Shown here piece by piece: positions 29,237-38,298 of a stretch of DNA of 64,000 nucleotides. The stretch comes from Streptomyces halobius. Lineage in GTDB: Bacteria; Actinomycetota; Actinomycetes; Streptomycetales; Streptomycetaceae. Made by a program: the position numbers and the translations under genes. Under the pieces are notes generated by a model. It ran no database searches. It was given only the letters and a program-made list of their open reading frames with translations, and was not told the DNA's origin. The number at the start of each line of letters is the position of its first letter. The first letter of the stretch is position 1. The stretch covers positions 7,502,001 to 7,566,000 of the forward strand of contig NZ_CP086322.1 of assembly GCF_023277745.1 (NCBI RefSeq). The letters are read 5' to 3'.

Positions 29237-30880
29237 ATGTCCGGGACGACCACGTCCGGCAGTGGACGGACGACTGGTGTTCCCCGGCTTTCAGGCGGCG
29301 GCGTCAACCGCTGGACCGTGCTCATCGTGCTCTGTGTCAGCCTGCTCTTCGTCGCGCTGGACACCACGATCCTTTATGTGGCCGTGCCCTCCGTCACCGA
29401 GGACCTGCGGCCGGGGCCGGTCGAGCTGCTCTGGATCGTCGATGTCTATCCGCTGATAGCGGCATCGCTGCTGATCCTCTTCGGCACCCTCGGCGACCGC
29501 GTCGGCCGCCGTCGCATCCTCCTCCTCGGCTACGGCCTCTTCGGGCTGGCCTCCGCCGTCGCCGCGCTCGCGCCCAACCCGCAGGTCCTGATGGTGGCGC
29601 GGGCCCTGCTCGGCATCGGCGGCGCGATGATCATGCCCGCGACGCTCTCGATCCTGCGGCAGGTCTTCCCCGACCGCCGCGAGCGTGCCGTCGCCATCGG
29701 CGTGTGGAGCGCGGTGGCCGCGGTCGGCGCCGCCGTCGGCCCGGTCCTCGGCGGCTTCCTCGTGGAGAACTTCTGGTGGGGCTCGGTCTTCCTCATCAAC
29801 ATTCCGATGATGGCCGCGATGCTCCTGATAGGCCGCTGGCTGCTGCCGGAGTCCCGGGGCGAGCGCAACGGCCCGTGGGATGTGGTCGGCGCGATGATCG
29901 CGGCGCTCGGCGTCCTCGGCATCGTCCTCGGTGTCAAGCGGATCGGCAGCGGGATGGCGGTGTTCGGCCCGACCACGCTCCTGCCCATCGCCGTCGGCGC
30001 GCTGCTGCTCATCGTCTTCGTACGCCGCCAGCGCAGGCGGGAGCACCCGCTGATCGACATGCGGCTGTTCGCCCGGCCCGCGTTCGGCACCTCCGTCGGC
30101 TGCATCGTGCTGGCGATGCTCGCCCTGGTGGGCCTTCAGCTGATCGCCGTCCAGTACCTCCAGCTCGTCCTCGGACTGAACCCCCTGGAGACCGGACTGC
30201 GGATGCTGCCGCTGGTCTTGTCCGCGATGGCCGCCGGTCTCACCGGCTCACGGATGCTGCAGACCCTCGGCCCGCGCGCCATGGTCTCCCTGGGCTTCGT
30301 TCTCACCGCCTCCGCGGTGCTCTGTCTGACCGCGATGAACGACCAGGACACCCCCTGGCTGCTCGGCGCCGGCTTCGTGCTGCTCGGCTTCGGCTTCCAG
30401 TCCACGCTCTTCGGGGCGTACGAGTCCATGCTCAGCGAGGCCCCCGCGGAGCAGTCGGGCGGCGCCGCGGCCATCGGGGAGACCTCCTACCAGCTGGGCG
30501 CCGGCATCGGTGTCGCGCTGCTCGGCAGCGTCATGAACGCCGCCTACGCACCGGGCCTGGCGCATGTCGGCGGCGTCCCGGAGAAGGCCGCCGCATCGGC
30601 GTCGCATTCGCTCGGCGAGGCGTACAAGGTGGCCGCCGGGCTGGGCCCGTCCGCCGGGGCCGCGCTGCGCGAGGCCGCCCGGGACTCCTTCGTCCGCGGA
30701 CTGCACATCACCCTGATCGCCAGCGCCTTGCTGCTGCTGGTCGGTGCGACGATCGCGCTGCGGCTGCCGCGCCGGGCGGCGGACTCCTCGGAGCGGGCCG
30801 AGAGCGGCACGGCCGTGGGGGAGCGCAGGGCGGGTGCCGGGTGCGAGACCGAACCGGCGCCGGCGAGCTCCGGCCGCTGA
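29237..30880 (+). CDS. DHA2-family (14-helix) MFS drug exporter
   Basis: 547 residues from ATG 29237, with an ideal AGGAGG at 29226-29231. Fourteen hydrophobic segments; motif A reads GTLGDRVGRRRILL after helix 2 and motif C GVWSAVAAVGAAVGPVLGG in helix 5, both diagnostic of proton-antiport multidrug efflux in the EmrB/QacA group. The Asp in FVALDTTILYVAVP of helix 1 is the conserved motif D1. No TetR-like gene lies next to it, so regulation is not evident. A TAGTCT box near 29145 may be its -10. Confidence 0.93.
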   Translation: MSGTTTSGSGRTTGVPRLSGGGVNRWTVLIVLCVSLLFVALDTTILYVAVPSVTEDLRPGPVELLWIVDVYPLIAASLLILFGTLGDRVGRRRILLLGYGLFGLASAVAALAPNPQVLMVARALLGIGGAMIMPATLSILRQVFPDRRERAVAIGVWSAVAAVGAAVGPVLGGFLVENFWWGSVFLINIPMMAAMLLIGRWLLPESRGERNGPWDVVGAMIAALGVLGIVLGVKRIGSGMAVFGPTTLLPIAVGALLLIVFVRRQRRREHPLIDMRLFARPAFGTSVGCIVLAMLALVGLQLIAVQYLQLVLGLNPLETGLRMLPLVLSAMAAGLTGSRMLQTLGPRAMVSLGFVLTASAVLCLTAMNDQDTPWLLGAGFVLLGFGFQSTLFGAYESMLSEAPAEQSGGAAAIGETSYQLGAGIGVALLGSVMNAAYAPGLAHVGGVPEKAAASASHSLGEAYKVAAGLGPSAGAALREAARDSFVRGLHITLIASALLLLVGATIALRLPRRAADSSERAESGTAVGERRAGAGCETEPAPASSGR

Positions 30881-31020
30881 CGGCATACGAGGGGACGGCG
30901 CCGATGGCCCAGGGCTGCCGGCGGTGACCCTTGCCCCGGCGGGCGGGCGGACCGTACCGTCGGACGCGCATAACTACCACTGCTAGTTTGCGCAGCGCCG
31001 CACCCGCCGGAGGCACCGTC

Positions 31021-32229
31021 ATGTCAGCCGCCACCCCAGCACCGTCGTCCTCCTCGCTTCCGCCGTTCGACCCCGACGACCCGCTGGGCATCGACGACCT
31101 GCTCACCGACGAGGACCGCGCGGTGCGCGACACCGTCCGCCGGTGGGCCGCCGACCGCGTCCTGCCGGACATCGCCGACTGGTACGAGCGCGGCGAACTC
31201 CCCGGCATCCGCGAACTGGCCCGCGAGCTCGGCTCCCTCGGCGCGCTCGGTATGTCCCTGACCGGCTACGGCTGCGCGGGCGCCTCCGCCGTCCAGTACG
31301 GCCTGGCCTGCCTGGAGCTGGAGGCCGCCGACTCCGGCATCCGCTCGCTGGTCTCCGTCCAGGGATCGCTCGCCATGTACGCCCTGCACCGTTTCGGGTC
31401 CGAGGAACAGAAGCAGCGGTGGCTGCCGCGGATGGCGTCCGGCGAGATCATCGGCTGCTTCGGCCTCACCGAGCCCGATCACGGCTCCGACCCCGCCGGG
31501 ATGCGGACCCACGCAAAGAAGGACGGCACGGACTGGGTGCTGACCGGACGCAAGATGTGGATCACCAATGGCTCGGTGGCCGGCGTCGCGGTGGTCTGGG
31601 CCCGTACGGACGACGGCATCCGCGGGTTTGTCGTCCCCACCGACAGCCCCGGGTTCACCGCCCCCGAGATCAAGCACAAGTGGTCCCTGCGCGCCTCGGT
31701 GACCAGCGAACTCGTGATGGACGAGGTCCGGTTGCCGGCCGACGCGGTGCTCCCCGGGGTCACCGGCCTGCGCGGCCCGCTCAGCTGTCTGAGCCACGCC
31801 CGCTACGGCATCGTCTGGGGCTCCATGGGCGCGGCGCGCGCCAGCTTCCAGGCGGCGCTGGAGTACGCGAAGACCCGGGAACAGTTCGACCGCCCCATCG
31901 GCGGCTTCCAGCTCACCCAGGCCAAGCTCGCCGACATGGCCGTCGAACTGCACAAGGGGATTCTGCTGGCCCATCATCTGGGGCTGCGGATGGACGCGGG
32001 GCGGCTGCGCCCCGAGCAGATCAGCTTCGGCAAGCTGAACAACGTCCGCGAGGCGATCGAGATCTGCCGCACCGCCCGGACGATCCTGGGCGCCAACGGG
32101 ATCTCCCTGGAGTACCCCGTCATGCGGCATGCGACCAACCTGGAATCGGTGCTCACCTACGAGGGCACCGTCGAGATGCACCAGCTGGTGCTGGGCAAGG
32201 CGCTCACCGGTCTCGACGCGTTCCGGTGA
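31021..32229 (+). CDS. Acyl-CoA dehydrogenase (glutaryl-CoA dehydrogenase-like)
   Basis: 402 residues from ATG 31021, GGAGG 7 bases upstream. FAD-dependent alpha,beta-dehydrogenation of an acyl-CoA. CFGLTEPDHGSDPAGM and MWITNGSVAGVAVVWAR are the flavin and substrate blocks; TYEGTVEMHQLVLGKALTG near the C-terminus has the catalytic Glu in YEG, as in glutaryl-CoA dehydrogenases. Whether it also decarboxylates glutaryl-CoA depends on an active-site Arg that I cannot assign with certainty. Convergent with the SepF-like gene. Confidence 0.9.
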   Translation: MSAATPAPSSSSLPPFDPDDPLGIDDLLTDEDRAVRDTVRRWAADRVLPDIADWYERGELPGIRELARELGSLGALGMSLTGYGCAGASAVQYGLACLELEAADSGIRSLVSVQGSLAMYALHRFGSEEQKQRWLPRMASGEIIGCFGLTEPDHGSDPAGMRTHAKKDGTDWVLTGRKMWITNGSVAGVAVVWARTDDGIRGFVVPTDSPGFTAPEIKHKWSLRASVTSELVMDEVRLPADAVLPGVTGLRGPLSCLSHARYGIVWGSMGAARASFQAALEYAKTREQFDRPIGGFQLTQAKLADMAVELHKGILLAHHLGLRMDAGRLRPEQISFGKLNNVREAIEICRTARTILGANGISLEYPVMRHATNLESVLTYEGTVEMHQLVLGKALTGLDAFR

Positions 32230-32345
32230 GCCGGAGCGCCGGGTGGGTGAGGAGGGGCATCCGGTGAGCGCCTGGCTCGGCTCTGGTTGCTGCATCACCC
32301 CGGGGCAACCCCCGGACCCCCTGCGCGGAGCGCGTGTGGAGCCGC

Positions 32346-32786
32346 TCAGCTCTGGTTGAAAAATCCGCCGGTGCGGCGGCCTTCGCCGCTGACCACCTTG
32401 TAGTCGGCGGGGGTGAGCAGGAACACCCGGGTGGCGACCCGCTCGATCGAACCGCGCAGGCCGAAGGTCAGACCGGCCGCGAAGTCCACCACACGCTTGG
32501 CGTCGGCGGGCTCCATGGACGTCAGATTGACGATCACCGGGACACCCTCCCGGAAGAGCTCGCCGATACCACGGGCGTCACGGAACCCGTCCGGGGTGAC
32601 CGTGGCGATGCGGGTGCCCTGGTCCTGGGCGGCCTCGTCGGCCACCCGGACCCGGGGGTCGGTCACCCAGGAGTTGCCCGGGTTTCCGGCCTCGGGGCCC
32701 TCGGCGTAGTCGTCGTCGTAATAGCGCTCGTCATCGTTGTCGTCGACGAGGCCAAGCCAGGCACTCGCCTTGCGTACCGATCCCAT
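32346..32786 (-). CDS. sflA: SepF-like cell-division protein
   Basis: 146 residues from ATG 32786 with GAGGAGGC upstream. The conserved core [20 protein letters not shown] ... [21 protein letters not shown] and [19 protein letters not shown] is the SepF fold, which links FtsZ to the membrane. Streptomyces has a main sepF in the dcw cluster plus SepF-like paralogues (SflA, SflB). This gene is alone, next to an acyl-CoA dehydrogenase gene, the position I recall for SflA; symbol given on that basis. The N-terminal [14 protein letters not shown] could act as the amphipathic membrane anchor. Confidence 0.85.
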   Translation of the reverse strand: MGSVRKASAWLGLVDDNDDERYYDDDYAEGPEAGNPGNSWVTDPRVRVADEAAQDQGTRIATVTPDGFRDARGIGELFREGVPVIVNLTSMEPADAKRVVDFAAGLTFGLRGSIERVATRVFLLTPADYKVVSGEGRRTGGFFNQS

Positions 32787-33558
32787 TGACGCCTCCTCTC
32801 ACCCGTGGTGTGTCTGTGTTCCGCCTCTCTATGGTCGTCCATGATGCGGAGGGTGTGCCAAGTGGATAGCCGCCGCACGGGGGGTTCGTGACACATCTGG
32901 TGCAAACAGGTTGGCGTGTCATCAGATCCCGTGTCTTGGGCGGGAACTGACAGTGCGATGGGCGTCACAGTCGGTACGCGTCCGGCATGTCGACAGGTGG
33001 TCAGCGGAGTCAAGATCGTACCGTGAGGTCGGTTCACGCATGGGACCAGGGCATATGTCCGCGACCCGGATTGACGCCGACGCTATAGGCCGATGATCGG
33101 GCGAACGCCGGGATCGATGGTGGCCGGGGGCGGATGGCGCGGCGCGGTGGCGGCCCGGGCGGCCCACTGCGGCCCGCCTGGCCGCACCGGAGGCACCGGA
33201 GGCACCGGAGGCACCGTCCCGCGCCGCCGCACCGGCCCGTCGGTGACGGCCTCCGGCGTTCTCGTCCTGATGGCATCTCCGTCGTCAACTCCCTTCTCCG
33301 TGACGTCCTGGCAGGCCCCGCCGGCCGAACGGGGCCGCTGGGCGGTGAGTTGGGCGTAGGGGGTGACGTCCCGCGCTGTTGTGGGCGTCCGGCGAAAGAC
33401 CTTGGTGTACGCCTCTTGCGCTGCGGGGCGGCGGGTCCGACACTCCCGACAGCGCTTGTCAGGGACACGCAGAAGCGAACGTGCGGATTTCCGCGTGTCC
33501 TTCGGCTGCGCCTCACGGGCCGCCCACCGGCAGGCCCCCGATCCCCTCGGAGGAATCA
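32787..33558. other. Intergenic region, 772 bases
   Basis: The longest gene-free stretch. It separates the leftward sepF-like gene from the rightward protease gene and must hold both promoters. At 33184-33216 the 9-base unit GCACCGGAG is repeated 3.6 times. A leftward Pro-rich frame across 33083-33691 runs through the protease signal-peptide region on the other strand and is not supported. No structured RNA recognised. Confidence 0.3.
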
Positions 33559-34467
33559 GTGAGGAACGAGCGCACCACCCCCCACAGCGGCGTAGCGAGA
33601 CGCACCCGGCTGATCGCCACAGCGTCCGGACTGGCGGCCATCGGAGCCATCGCCATCCCCACCGCCCATGCCCAGAACCCCGCCCCCACACCCACGCTCA
33701 GCGCCACCCAGCTCGCCGCCGCCGGCAACGCGGTACGCGCCGCGGACATCGCGGGCACCGCATGGCACGTCGACAAGGCCACCAACACCCTTGTCGTCAC
33801 GGCCGACCGCACCGTCTCGCAGGACGAGATAGCCACCCTCGAACGGGCCGCGGGCGCCAACTCCCGTGCGATACGCGTCGAGCGCACCGCGGGCACCTTC
33901 CGTAAGCTCATCTCCGGCGGCGACGCCATCCACGCGCCCAGCTGGCGCTGCTCGCTCGGCTTCAACGTCCGCAGAGGCAACACCTATTACCTCCTGACGG
34001 CCGGCCACTGCACCGACGGCAACCCGCCCTGGTACACCAACTCCGCGCGCACCACGAGCATCGGCCCGACCGCGGGATCCAGCTTCCCCGGTGACGACTA
34101 CGGCATCGTGAAGTACACCAACACGTCCCTGTCGCACCCCGGAACGGTCGGCGGCCAGGACATCACCAGCGCCGGCACCCCGAGCGTCGGGCAGACGGTC
34201 ATCCGCCGAGGCTCCACCACCGGTACCCACCGCGGCCGGGTCACCGCCCTGAACGCCACCGTCAACTACGGCAACGGCGACGTCGTCTCCGGACTCATCC
34301 GGACCACCGTCTGCGCCGAGCCCGGCGACAGCGGCGGCCCGCTCTACTCCGGGACCACGGCCCTCGGGCTCACCTCCGGCGGCAGCGGCAACTGCTCCTC
34401 CGGCGGTACGACGTTCTTCCAGCCGGTCACCGAGGCGCTCAGCGCGTACGGCGTGCGCGTGTACTGA
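33559..34467 (+). CDS. Secreted serine protease, streptogrisin B-like (S1 family)
   Basis: 302 residues from GTG 33559 (GGAGGAA 4 bases upstream). A signal peptide ([20 protein letters not shown] ... AHAQ) is followed by an alpha-lytic-type propeptide and the mature enzyme from Ile118 ([20 protein letters not shown]). The mature part is 185 residues, the size of streptogrisin B. Catalytic residues are His150 (TAGHC), Asp180 (GDDYG) and Ser258 (GDSGG). Cys pairs typical of the family are present. Chymotrypsin-like specificity is likely. A terminator follows. Confidence 0.95.
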   Translation: MRNERTTPHSGVARRTRLIATASGLAAIGAIAIPTAHAQNPAPTPTLSATQLAAAGNAVRAADIAGTAWHVDKATNTLVVTADRTVSQDEIATLERAAGANSRAIRVERTAGTFRKLISGGDAIHAPSWRCSLGFNVRRGNTYYLLTAGHCTDGNPPWYTNSARTTSIGPTAGSSFPGDDYGIVKYTNTSLSHPGTVGGQDITSAGTPSVGQTVIRRGSTTGTHRGRVTALNATVNYGNGDVVSGLIRTTVCAEPGDSGGPLYSGTTALGLTSGGSGNCSSGGTTFFQPVTEALSAYGVRVY

Positions 34468-34520
34468 ACCGCGTACCGAACCGCGCGGTGACCGTGTGAG
34501 CGCCTGTTCCGCCGGGCGCA

Positions 34521-34553
34521 CGGGCCCCCGTCCGCCGATGGGCGGGGGCCCGG
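34521..34553 (+). terminator. Hairpin after the first streptogrisin gene
   Basis: CGGGCCCCC and GGGGGCCCG pair around an inner CCGCC/GGCGG step, 54 bases after the stop. Confidence 0.7.
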
Positions 34554-34678
34554 ACGGGGCGCGCGGGCCCGTCGTGCACCTCGACCGCCCTCCGAACCGG
34601 GCATACCATGATAAGTAACAGAGACTCGGGCGACGGACGCGGCGGACAGCGGCGGACGGCAGACGTCAGGGGGCCGTG

Positions 34679-35629
34679 ATGGTCGAAGAACTGGTGGCGG
34701 CCGGAGTGGGGCTCGCCTGCGCCGGCAGCGTGTACCTCATGGCGGCGGTGCGGGTGGTCAAACAGTACGAACGAGGCGTGGTGCTCCGCCTCGGACGGCT
34801 GATGTCCCCGGTGCGCGAGCCGGGATTCAACATGATCGTTCCGATCATCGACCATATGCGCAAGGTCAATATGCAGATCGTCACGATGCCGGTGCCCGCC
34901 CAGGAAGGCATCACCCGCGACAACGTCACGGTCCGGGTCGATGCCGTCGTCTATTTCAAGGTCGTGGACGCCGCCGACGCGGTCATCCGGGTCGAGGACT
35001 ACCGCTACGCGGTCTCGCAGATGGCGCAGACCTCGCTCCGGTCGATCATCGGCAAGAGCGAACTGGACGATCTGCTGTCGAACCGGGAGAAGCTCAACCA
35101 GGGCCTGGAGCTGATGATGGACAGCCCGGCCATCGGCTGGGGCGTGAGCGTCGACCGGGTGGAGATCAAGGACGTTTCGCTGCCGGAGACGATGAAGCGG
35201 TCGATGGCCCGCCAGGCGGAGGCGACGCGTGACCGGCGCGCCCGCGTGATCAACGCCGATGCCGAGCTGCAGGCGTCGAAGAAGCTGTCCGAGGCGGCCC
35301 AGACCATGTCCGGCCAGCCCGCCGCGCTGCAACTGCGGCTGCTGCAGACCGTGGTGGCGGTCGCCGCCGAGAAGAACTCCACGCTCGTCCTGCCCTTCCC
35401 CGTCGAGCTGCTGCGGTTCCTGGAGCGCTCCGGGCTCCAGGCCAAGGCGGAGACCGCGAAGGCCGAGGCGGAGCTGGGGCTCACGCGGGAGCCCGTGGTC
35501 ACCGGGGCCGAACTGGGGCACCTGGAGGAGTCCGCGGCCGCCGAGGTGCCGCTGCCTCCTGTGGCCGTCAAGGAGGCCGATCTGCCGCCGGAGCTGGAGG
35601 ACCGCCCCGAGGCGGAGAACCTGGCGTAG
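34679..35629 (+). CDS. Slipin (stomatin-like SPFH/Band 7 protein)
   Basis: 316 residues from ATG 34679 (AGGGGG 5 bases upstream; an overlapping GTG at 34676 is too close). One N-terminal hydrophobic segment, then the SPFH domain: KQYERGVVLRLGRL, GFNMIVPIIDHMRKVNMQ, ITRDNVTVRVDAVVYFKV and SLRSIIGKSELDDLLSNRE. These proteins form membrane microdomain scaffolds. Slipins are normally paired with an NfeD protein; none lies beside this one. A clear terminator follows, so it is a single-gene unit between two protease genes. Confidence 0.92.
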   Translation: MVEELVAAGVGLACAGSVYLMAAVRVVKQYERGVVLRLGRLMSPVREPGFNMIVPIIDHMRKVNMQIVTMPVPAQEGITRDNVTVRVDAVVYFKVVDAADAVIRVEDYRYAVSQMAQTSLRSIIGKSELDDLLSNREKLNQGLELMMDSPAIGWGVSVDRVEIKDVSLPETMKRSMARQAEATRDRRARVINADAELQASKKLSEAAQTMSGQPAALQLRLLQTVVAVAAEKNSTLVLPFPVELLRFLERSGLQAKAETAKAEAELGLTREPVVTGAELGHLEESAAAEVPLPPVAVKEADLPPELEDRPEAENLA

Positions 35630-35648
35630 CCGTCTGCTGCCTCTGACT

Positions 35649-35693
35649 GATCGCCGTATATACCGGTAAATCCGGGCGTATACGGCGATCTTT
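35649..35693 (+). terminator. Terminator after the slipin gene
   Basis: GATCGCCGTATA (35649-35660) and TATACGGCGATC (35679-35690) form a perfect 12-base-pair stem with an inner CCGG/CCGG step, followed by TTTGCTGT. Unusually AT-rich and classical in form for this genome. Confidence 0.88.
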
Positions 35694-36107
35694 GCTGTCC
35701 GGGGTCGGGGTGGGGTGGGGGAGTGCGGGAGCGGCCCGGAGGCCGGGAGTCGTACGCGGGCGGCATTTGTCCGGATCCCCGGGGACGGTTTCCGGACAGA
35801 TGCCGCCCTCACATCGTGCGCACCGTCCGCCCTGCCGCGTGGTCGCCGGTTCCCGTACCGGGGGACAACGTGCGCGGATATCAGTGTGACCGTTGTGTGA
35901 TGAATTGGTGAACTCCCGTACCCGAGACCGGAACTCGGTCTTGTGCACGAGTGAGAGGGATGGGAATACTCGGCTCCGCACGGTTGGCATGGACGCGTCT
36001 CTCCAAGGTGCCGCTACGCGGGGCGGATTCGTCCGTGCTCTTTTCTCACACTCTCAGGGTCCGTCTCTCCCCACAGAGCGGGCCCGTCCCCCACGGGAGG
36101 CTCTGAG
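35694..36107 (+). promoter_or_regulatory. Leader/promoter region of the second protease gene
   Basis: No gene seen. An inverted repeat AGACCG-gaact-CGGTCT lies at about 35924-35940, near a less GC-rich stretch (GTTGTGTGATGAATTGGTGAA) that may contain the promoter. GGGAGG at 36095-36100 is the ribosome site for the TTG start. Confidence 0.35.
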
Positions 36108-37175
36108 TTGAAGCACCGACGCATATCCAAGCGACGCGCTGTTCTGGCCGGCGCGGGAGCGCTGGCCCTCGCGGCCACCGGCACCCTCACCCTGGCCAAC
36201 GCCAACGCGGCCCCGGCCCCCACCCCCCTCGCCAAGCTCTCCGGCACCGCCGCGAGCACCCTGGCGTCCCAGTTCAAGACCGGCACGGCCGGTGCGTTCT
36301 ATGACGCCAAGGCCAAGAAGCTCGTGGTCAACGTCGTGAACGAGGCGGCGGCCAAGACCGTCCGGGCGAAGGGGGCGGAGGCGAGACTCGTCAAGCACAC
36401 GCTCGCCCAGCTCGACTCGGCCCGGCAGACGCTGAAGTCGAAGGCGACCATCCCCGGCACCTCCTGGGGTGTCGACCCGGTCAGCAACAAGGTCGTGGTC
36501 ACCGCCGACCGCACGGTCAAGGGCGCCAAGCTCGACCGGCTCAGCAAGGTCACCAAGAGCCTCGGCGACAAGGTCGAACTCCGGCACACCAAGGGGGAGT
36601 TCAAGCCCTTCATCGCCGGTGGCGACGCGATCTGGGGGAGCAGCGCCCGCTGCTCGCTCGGCTTCAACGTCGTCAAGGACGGCCAGCCGTACTTCCTGAC
36701 CGCCGGGCACTGCGGCAACGCCGTCCGGAGCTGGTCCGACCGGCGGGGCGGCTCGGAGATCGCGGTCACCGAGAACTCCTCGTTCCCGGGCGACGACTAC
36801 GCCATCGCCAAGTACACGGCGAACACCCCGCACCCGAGCGAGGTCAATCTCTACAACGGCAGCACCCAGAAGATCACCAAGGCGGCCGAGGCGACCGTCG
36901 GCGAGCGGGTGCAGCGCAGCGGCAGCACCACCCAGCTGCACGACGGTCAGGTCACCGGTCTGAACGAGACCGTCAACTACCAGGAGGGCACGGTCTCTGG
37001 CCTGATCAAGACCACCGTCTGCGCCGAGCCCGGCGACAGCGGCGGCGCGCTCTTCGACGGCGATTCCGCGCTGGGTCTCACCTCCGGCGGCAGCGGCAAC
37101 TGCTCCTCCGGCGGTGTGACCTTCTTCCAGCCGGTGCCGGAGGCCCTTGAGGCCTACGGCGCGCAGATCGGCTGA
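36108..37175 (+). CDS. Secreted serine protease, streptogrisin D/C-like (S1 family)
   Basis: 355 residues from a TTG start at 36108, supported by GGGAGG 7 bases upstream. Signal peptide (RRAVLAGAGALALAATGTLT ... NAAPA), a long propeptide of about 130 residues, and the mature protease from Ile169 ([20 protein letters not shown]), 187 residues. Catalytic residues His201 (TAGHC), Asp230 (GDDYA) and Ser311 (GDSGG). The longer propeptide and Lys-rich composition resemble streptogrisin D. It shares the C-terminal [13 protein letters not shown] segment with the first protease, so the two are paralogues. Confidence 0.95.
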   Translation: MKHRRISKRRAVLAGAGALALAATGTLTLANANAAPAPTPLAKLSGTAASTLASQFKTGTAGAFYDAKAKKLVVNVVNEAAAKTVRAKGAEARLVKHTLAQLDSARQTLKSKATIPGTSWGVDPVSNKVVVTADRTVKGAKLDRLSKVTKSLGDKVELRHTKGEFKPFIAGGDAIWGSSARCSLGFNVVKDGQPYFLTAGHCGNAVRSWSDRRGGSEIAVTENSSFPGDDYAIAKYTANTPHPSEVNLYNGSTQKITKAAEATVGERVQRSGSTTQLHDGQVTGLNETVNYQEGTVSGLIKTTVCAEPGDSGGALFDGDSALGLTSGGSGNCSSGGVTFFQPVPEALEAYGAQIG

Positions 37176-37218
37176 CGTATCGCGCGGATCGGCTGAAGTG
37201 AACAGCACGGTGCACGGC

Positions 37219-37262
37219 GCCGGCCCCGGACATCCCGATGTCCGGGGCCGGCGGCCGTTTTG
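37219..37262. terminator. Terminator between protease and inhibitor genes
   Basis: GCCGGCCCCGGACAT (37219-37233) and ATGTCCGGGGCCGGC (37238-37252) form a perfect 15-base-pair stem with loop CCCG; GGCCGTTTT follows. Confidence 0.92.
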
Positions 37263-37289
37263 GAGCGGTCGGCTCGGTGGGATCCGCGT

Positions 37290-37370
37290 TCGGTGGGAAT
37301 CCCGGCCTGTTCGGAAGCCGCGTCCGGTCAGAATCCGAACCTGTTCGGAAACCGGACGGGGTCAGAATTC
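37290..37370. repeat. About 34-base tandem repeat at the 3' end of the inhibitor gene
   Basis: GGTGGGAATCCCGGCCTGTT at 37292, GGTCAGAATCCGAACCTGTT at 37326 and GGTCAGAATTCGAAG at 37359 are spaced by 34 and 33 bases; the last copy includes the stop codon of the inhibitor gene. Confidence 0.6.
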
Positions 37371-37802
37371 GAAGACCTGCCCCTTGCCGTCCGTCATCGT
37401 GCACGCGTTGGAGAAGGTGTAGGTGTACGAGACCCGGCGGCCTTCGTAGACGCCGTCCGCGGTGACCACGATGGGGTTCCACTCCTTGGTGCACATCCGG
37501 TCCGTCACCACTCCGGTCACCTTGGTGAGGTCACCGGACACCGTGCGCAGTTGGGCGCAGGCGGCTTTCGGGTCCGGGTGGGTCCCGGTCGCGGTCGGTC
37601 GGCAGCTGAGCGTCACCGCCCGCTGGACCGTGGAGGTGGCACGGCTCTCACCCTTGCCGACGGTCAGCACCAGCTCCGTCGGGGCGTAGAGCCCAGCCGT
37701 TCGCGTGGGCTGCGTTGGTGCGGCGGTGGCCTGTGTGGTGGTGGCCAGCGTGCCGAGAACCAGCGCCGCGCCGAGCGCGATCCCCCCAGTGATGTACCGC
37801 AT
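37362..37802 (-). CDS. Streptomyces subtilisin inhibitor-like protein (SSI), Lys at P1
   Basis: 146 residues from ATG 37802 (AAGGGAG 9 bases upstream). A signal peptide (about 28 residues, ending TATAAPT) precedes the inhibitor. Cys67-Cys82 are 15 apart and Cys104-Cys134 are 30 apart, exactly the spacing of the two SSI disulfides. The reactive loop reads MCTKEWNP, placing Lys106 at P1 (Met73 in SSI), so it should inhibit trypsin-like proteases in addition to or instead of subtilisin. [19 protein letters not shown] is the family core. It is convergent with the streptogrisin gene, its likely physiological context. Confidence 0.93.
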   Translation of the reverse strand: MRYITGGIALGAALVLGTLATTTQATAAPTQPTRTAGLYAPTELVLTVGKGESRATSTVQRAVTLSCRPTATGTHPDPKAACAQLRTVSGDLTKVTGVVTDRMCTKEWNPIVVTADGVYEGRRVSYTYTFSNACTMTDGKGQVFEF

Positions 37803-37820
37803 GACGAACAACTCCCTTGC

Positions 37821-37867
37821 TTGAAGGTGCAGATGCCGGACGGGAGTCTGGCCCAACTGCACTTCAA
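37821..37867 (-). promoter_or_regulatory. Hairpin in the inhibitor mRNA leader
   Basis: TTGAAGGTGCAG (37821-37832) and CTGCACTTCAA (37857-37867) are complementary apart from one bulged base, 19-65 bases upstream of the inhibitor start. A leader stem in this position could affect translation or mRNA stability. Confidence 0.45.
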
Positions 37868-37885
37868 ACGCACCCCGGCCGATCA

Positions 37886-37914
37886 CTTTGAGTCGATAGC
37901 TTAAAGCTTTGAGT
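37886..37914 (-). promoter_or_regulatory. Direct repeats 21 bases apart upstream of the inhibitor gene
   Basis: CTTTGAGT occurs at 37886-37893 and 37907-37914 (ACTCAAAG read toward the gene). The 21-base spacing is two helical turns, as at SARP or response-regulator sites. It lies in an AT-rich patch about 90 bases before the start codon. Confidence 0.45.
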
Positions 37915-38298
37915 AATGGCGGGATCGGGTGCGGCGATTTTGTGGGGAAGCGGTGTGTCTACAGTGTGCGGCCAGCGGGGATGCGGTGCACGGGGTGGCC
38001 CGGTAGGGCAGCCGCCCATGCCCGGAAGGGCGTAATCCAGCCACCGACCGTCCGTTCGGAAGGGGATCGACCTCCGGTGATTGGCTGAAGAGTGCGGAGG
38101 ACGACGCCTCCGGATCGATGACGGTGTGGCTGAGTTGTTAACGGATCGATGGCTCGGCGGGGCGACTGCGAAGGGATCCTCGGCTGGAAAGGAAATGTGC
38201 GGGCCTGCGGTGCCGTCCGTGTGGCGCGGCGTCGGGCCGATGGCCGCCGTGCGTTCCCGCCATGCGTCACTCCGTCGTCCGTGCGCTCCGTCCCTCGT
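37915..38298. other. Intergenic region, about 380 bases
   Basis: Between the inhibitor promoter and the leftward membrane-protein gene. No gene, repeat or convincing hairpin recognised. Confidence 0.25.

Noticed and set aside
33083..33691. Leftward Pro-rich frame overlapping the protease start
   Set aside because: It crosses the signal peptide of the streptogrisin gene on the other strand and is driven by the 9-base GCACCGGAG repeat; no domain or ribosome site supports it.
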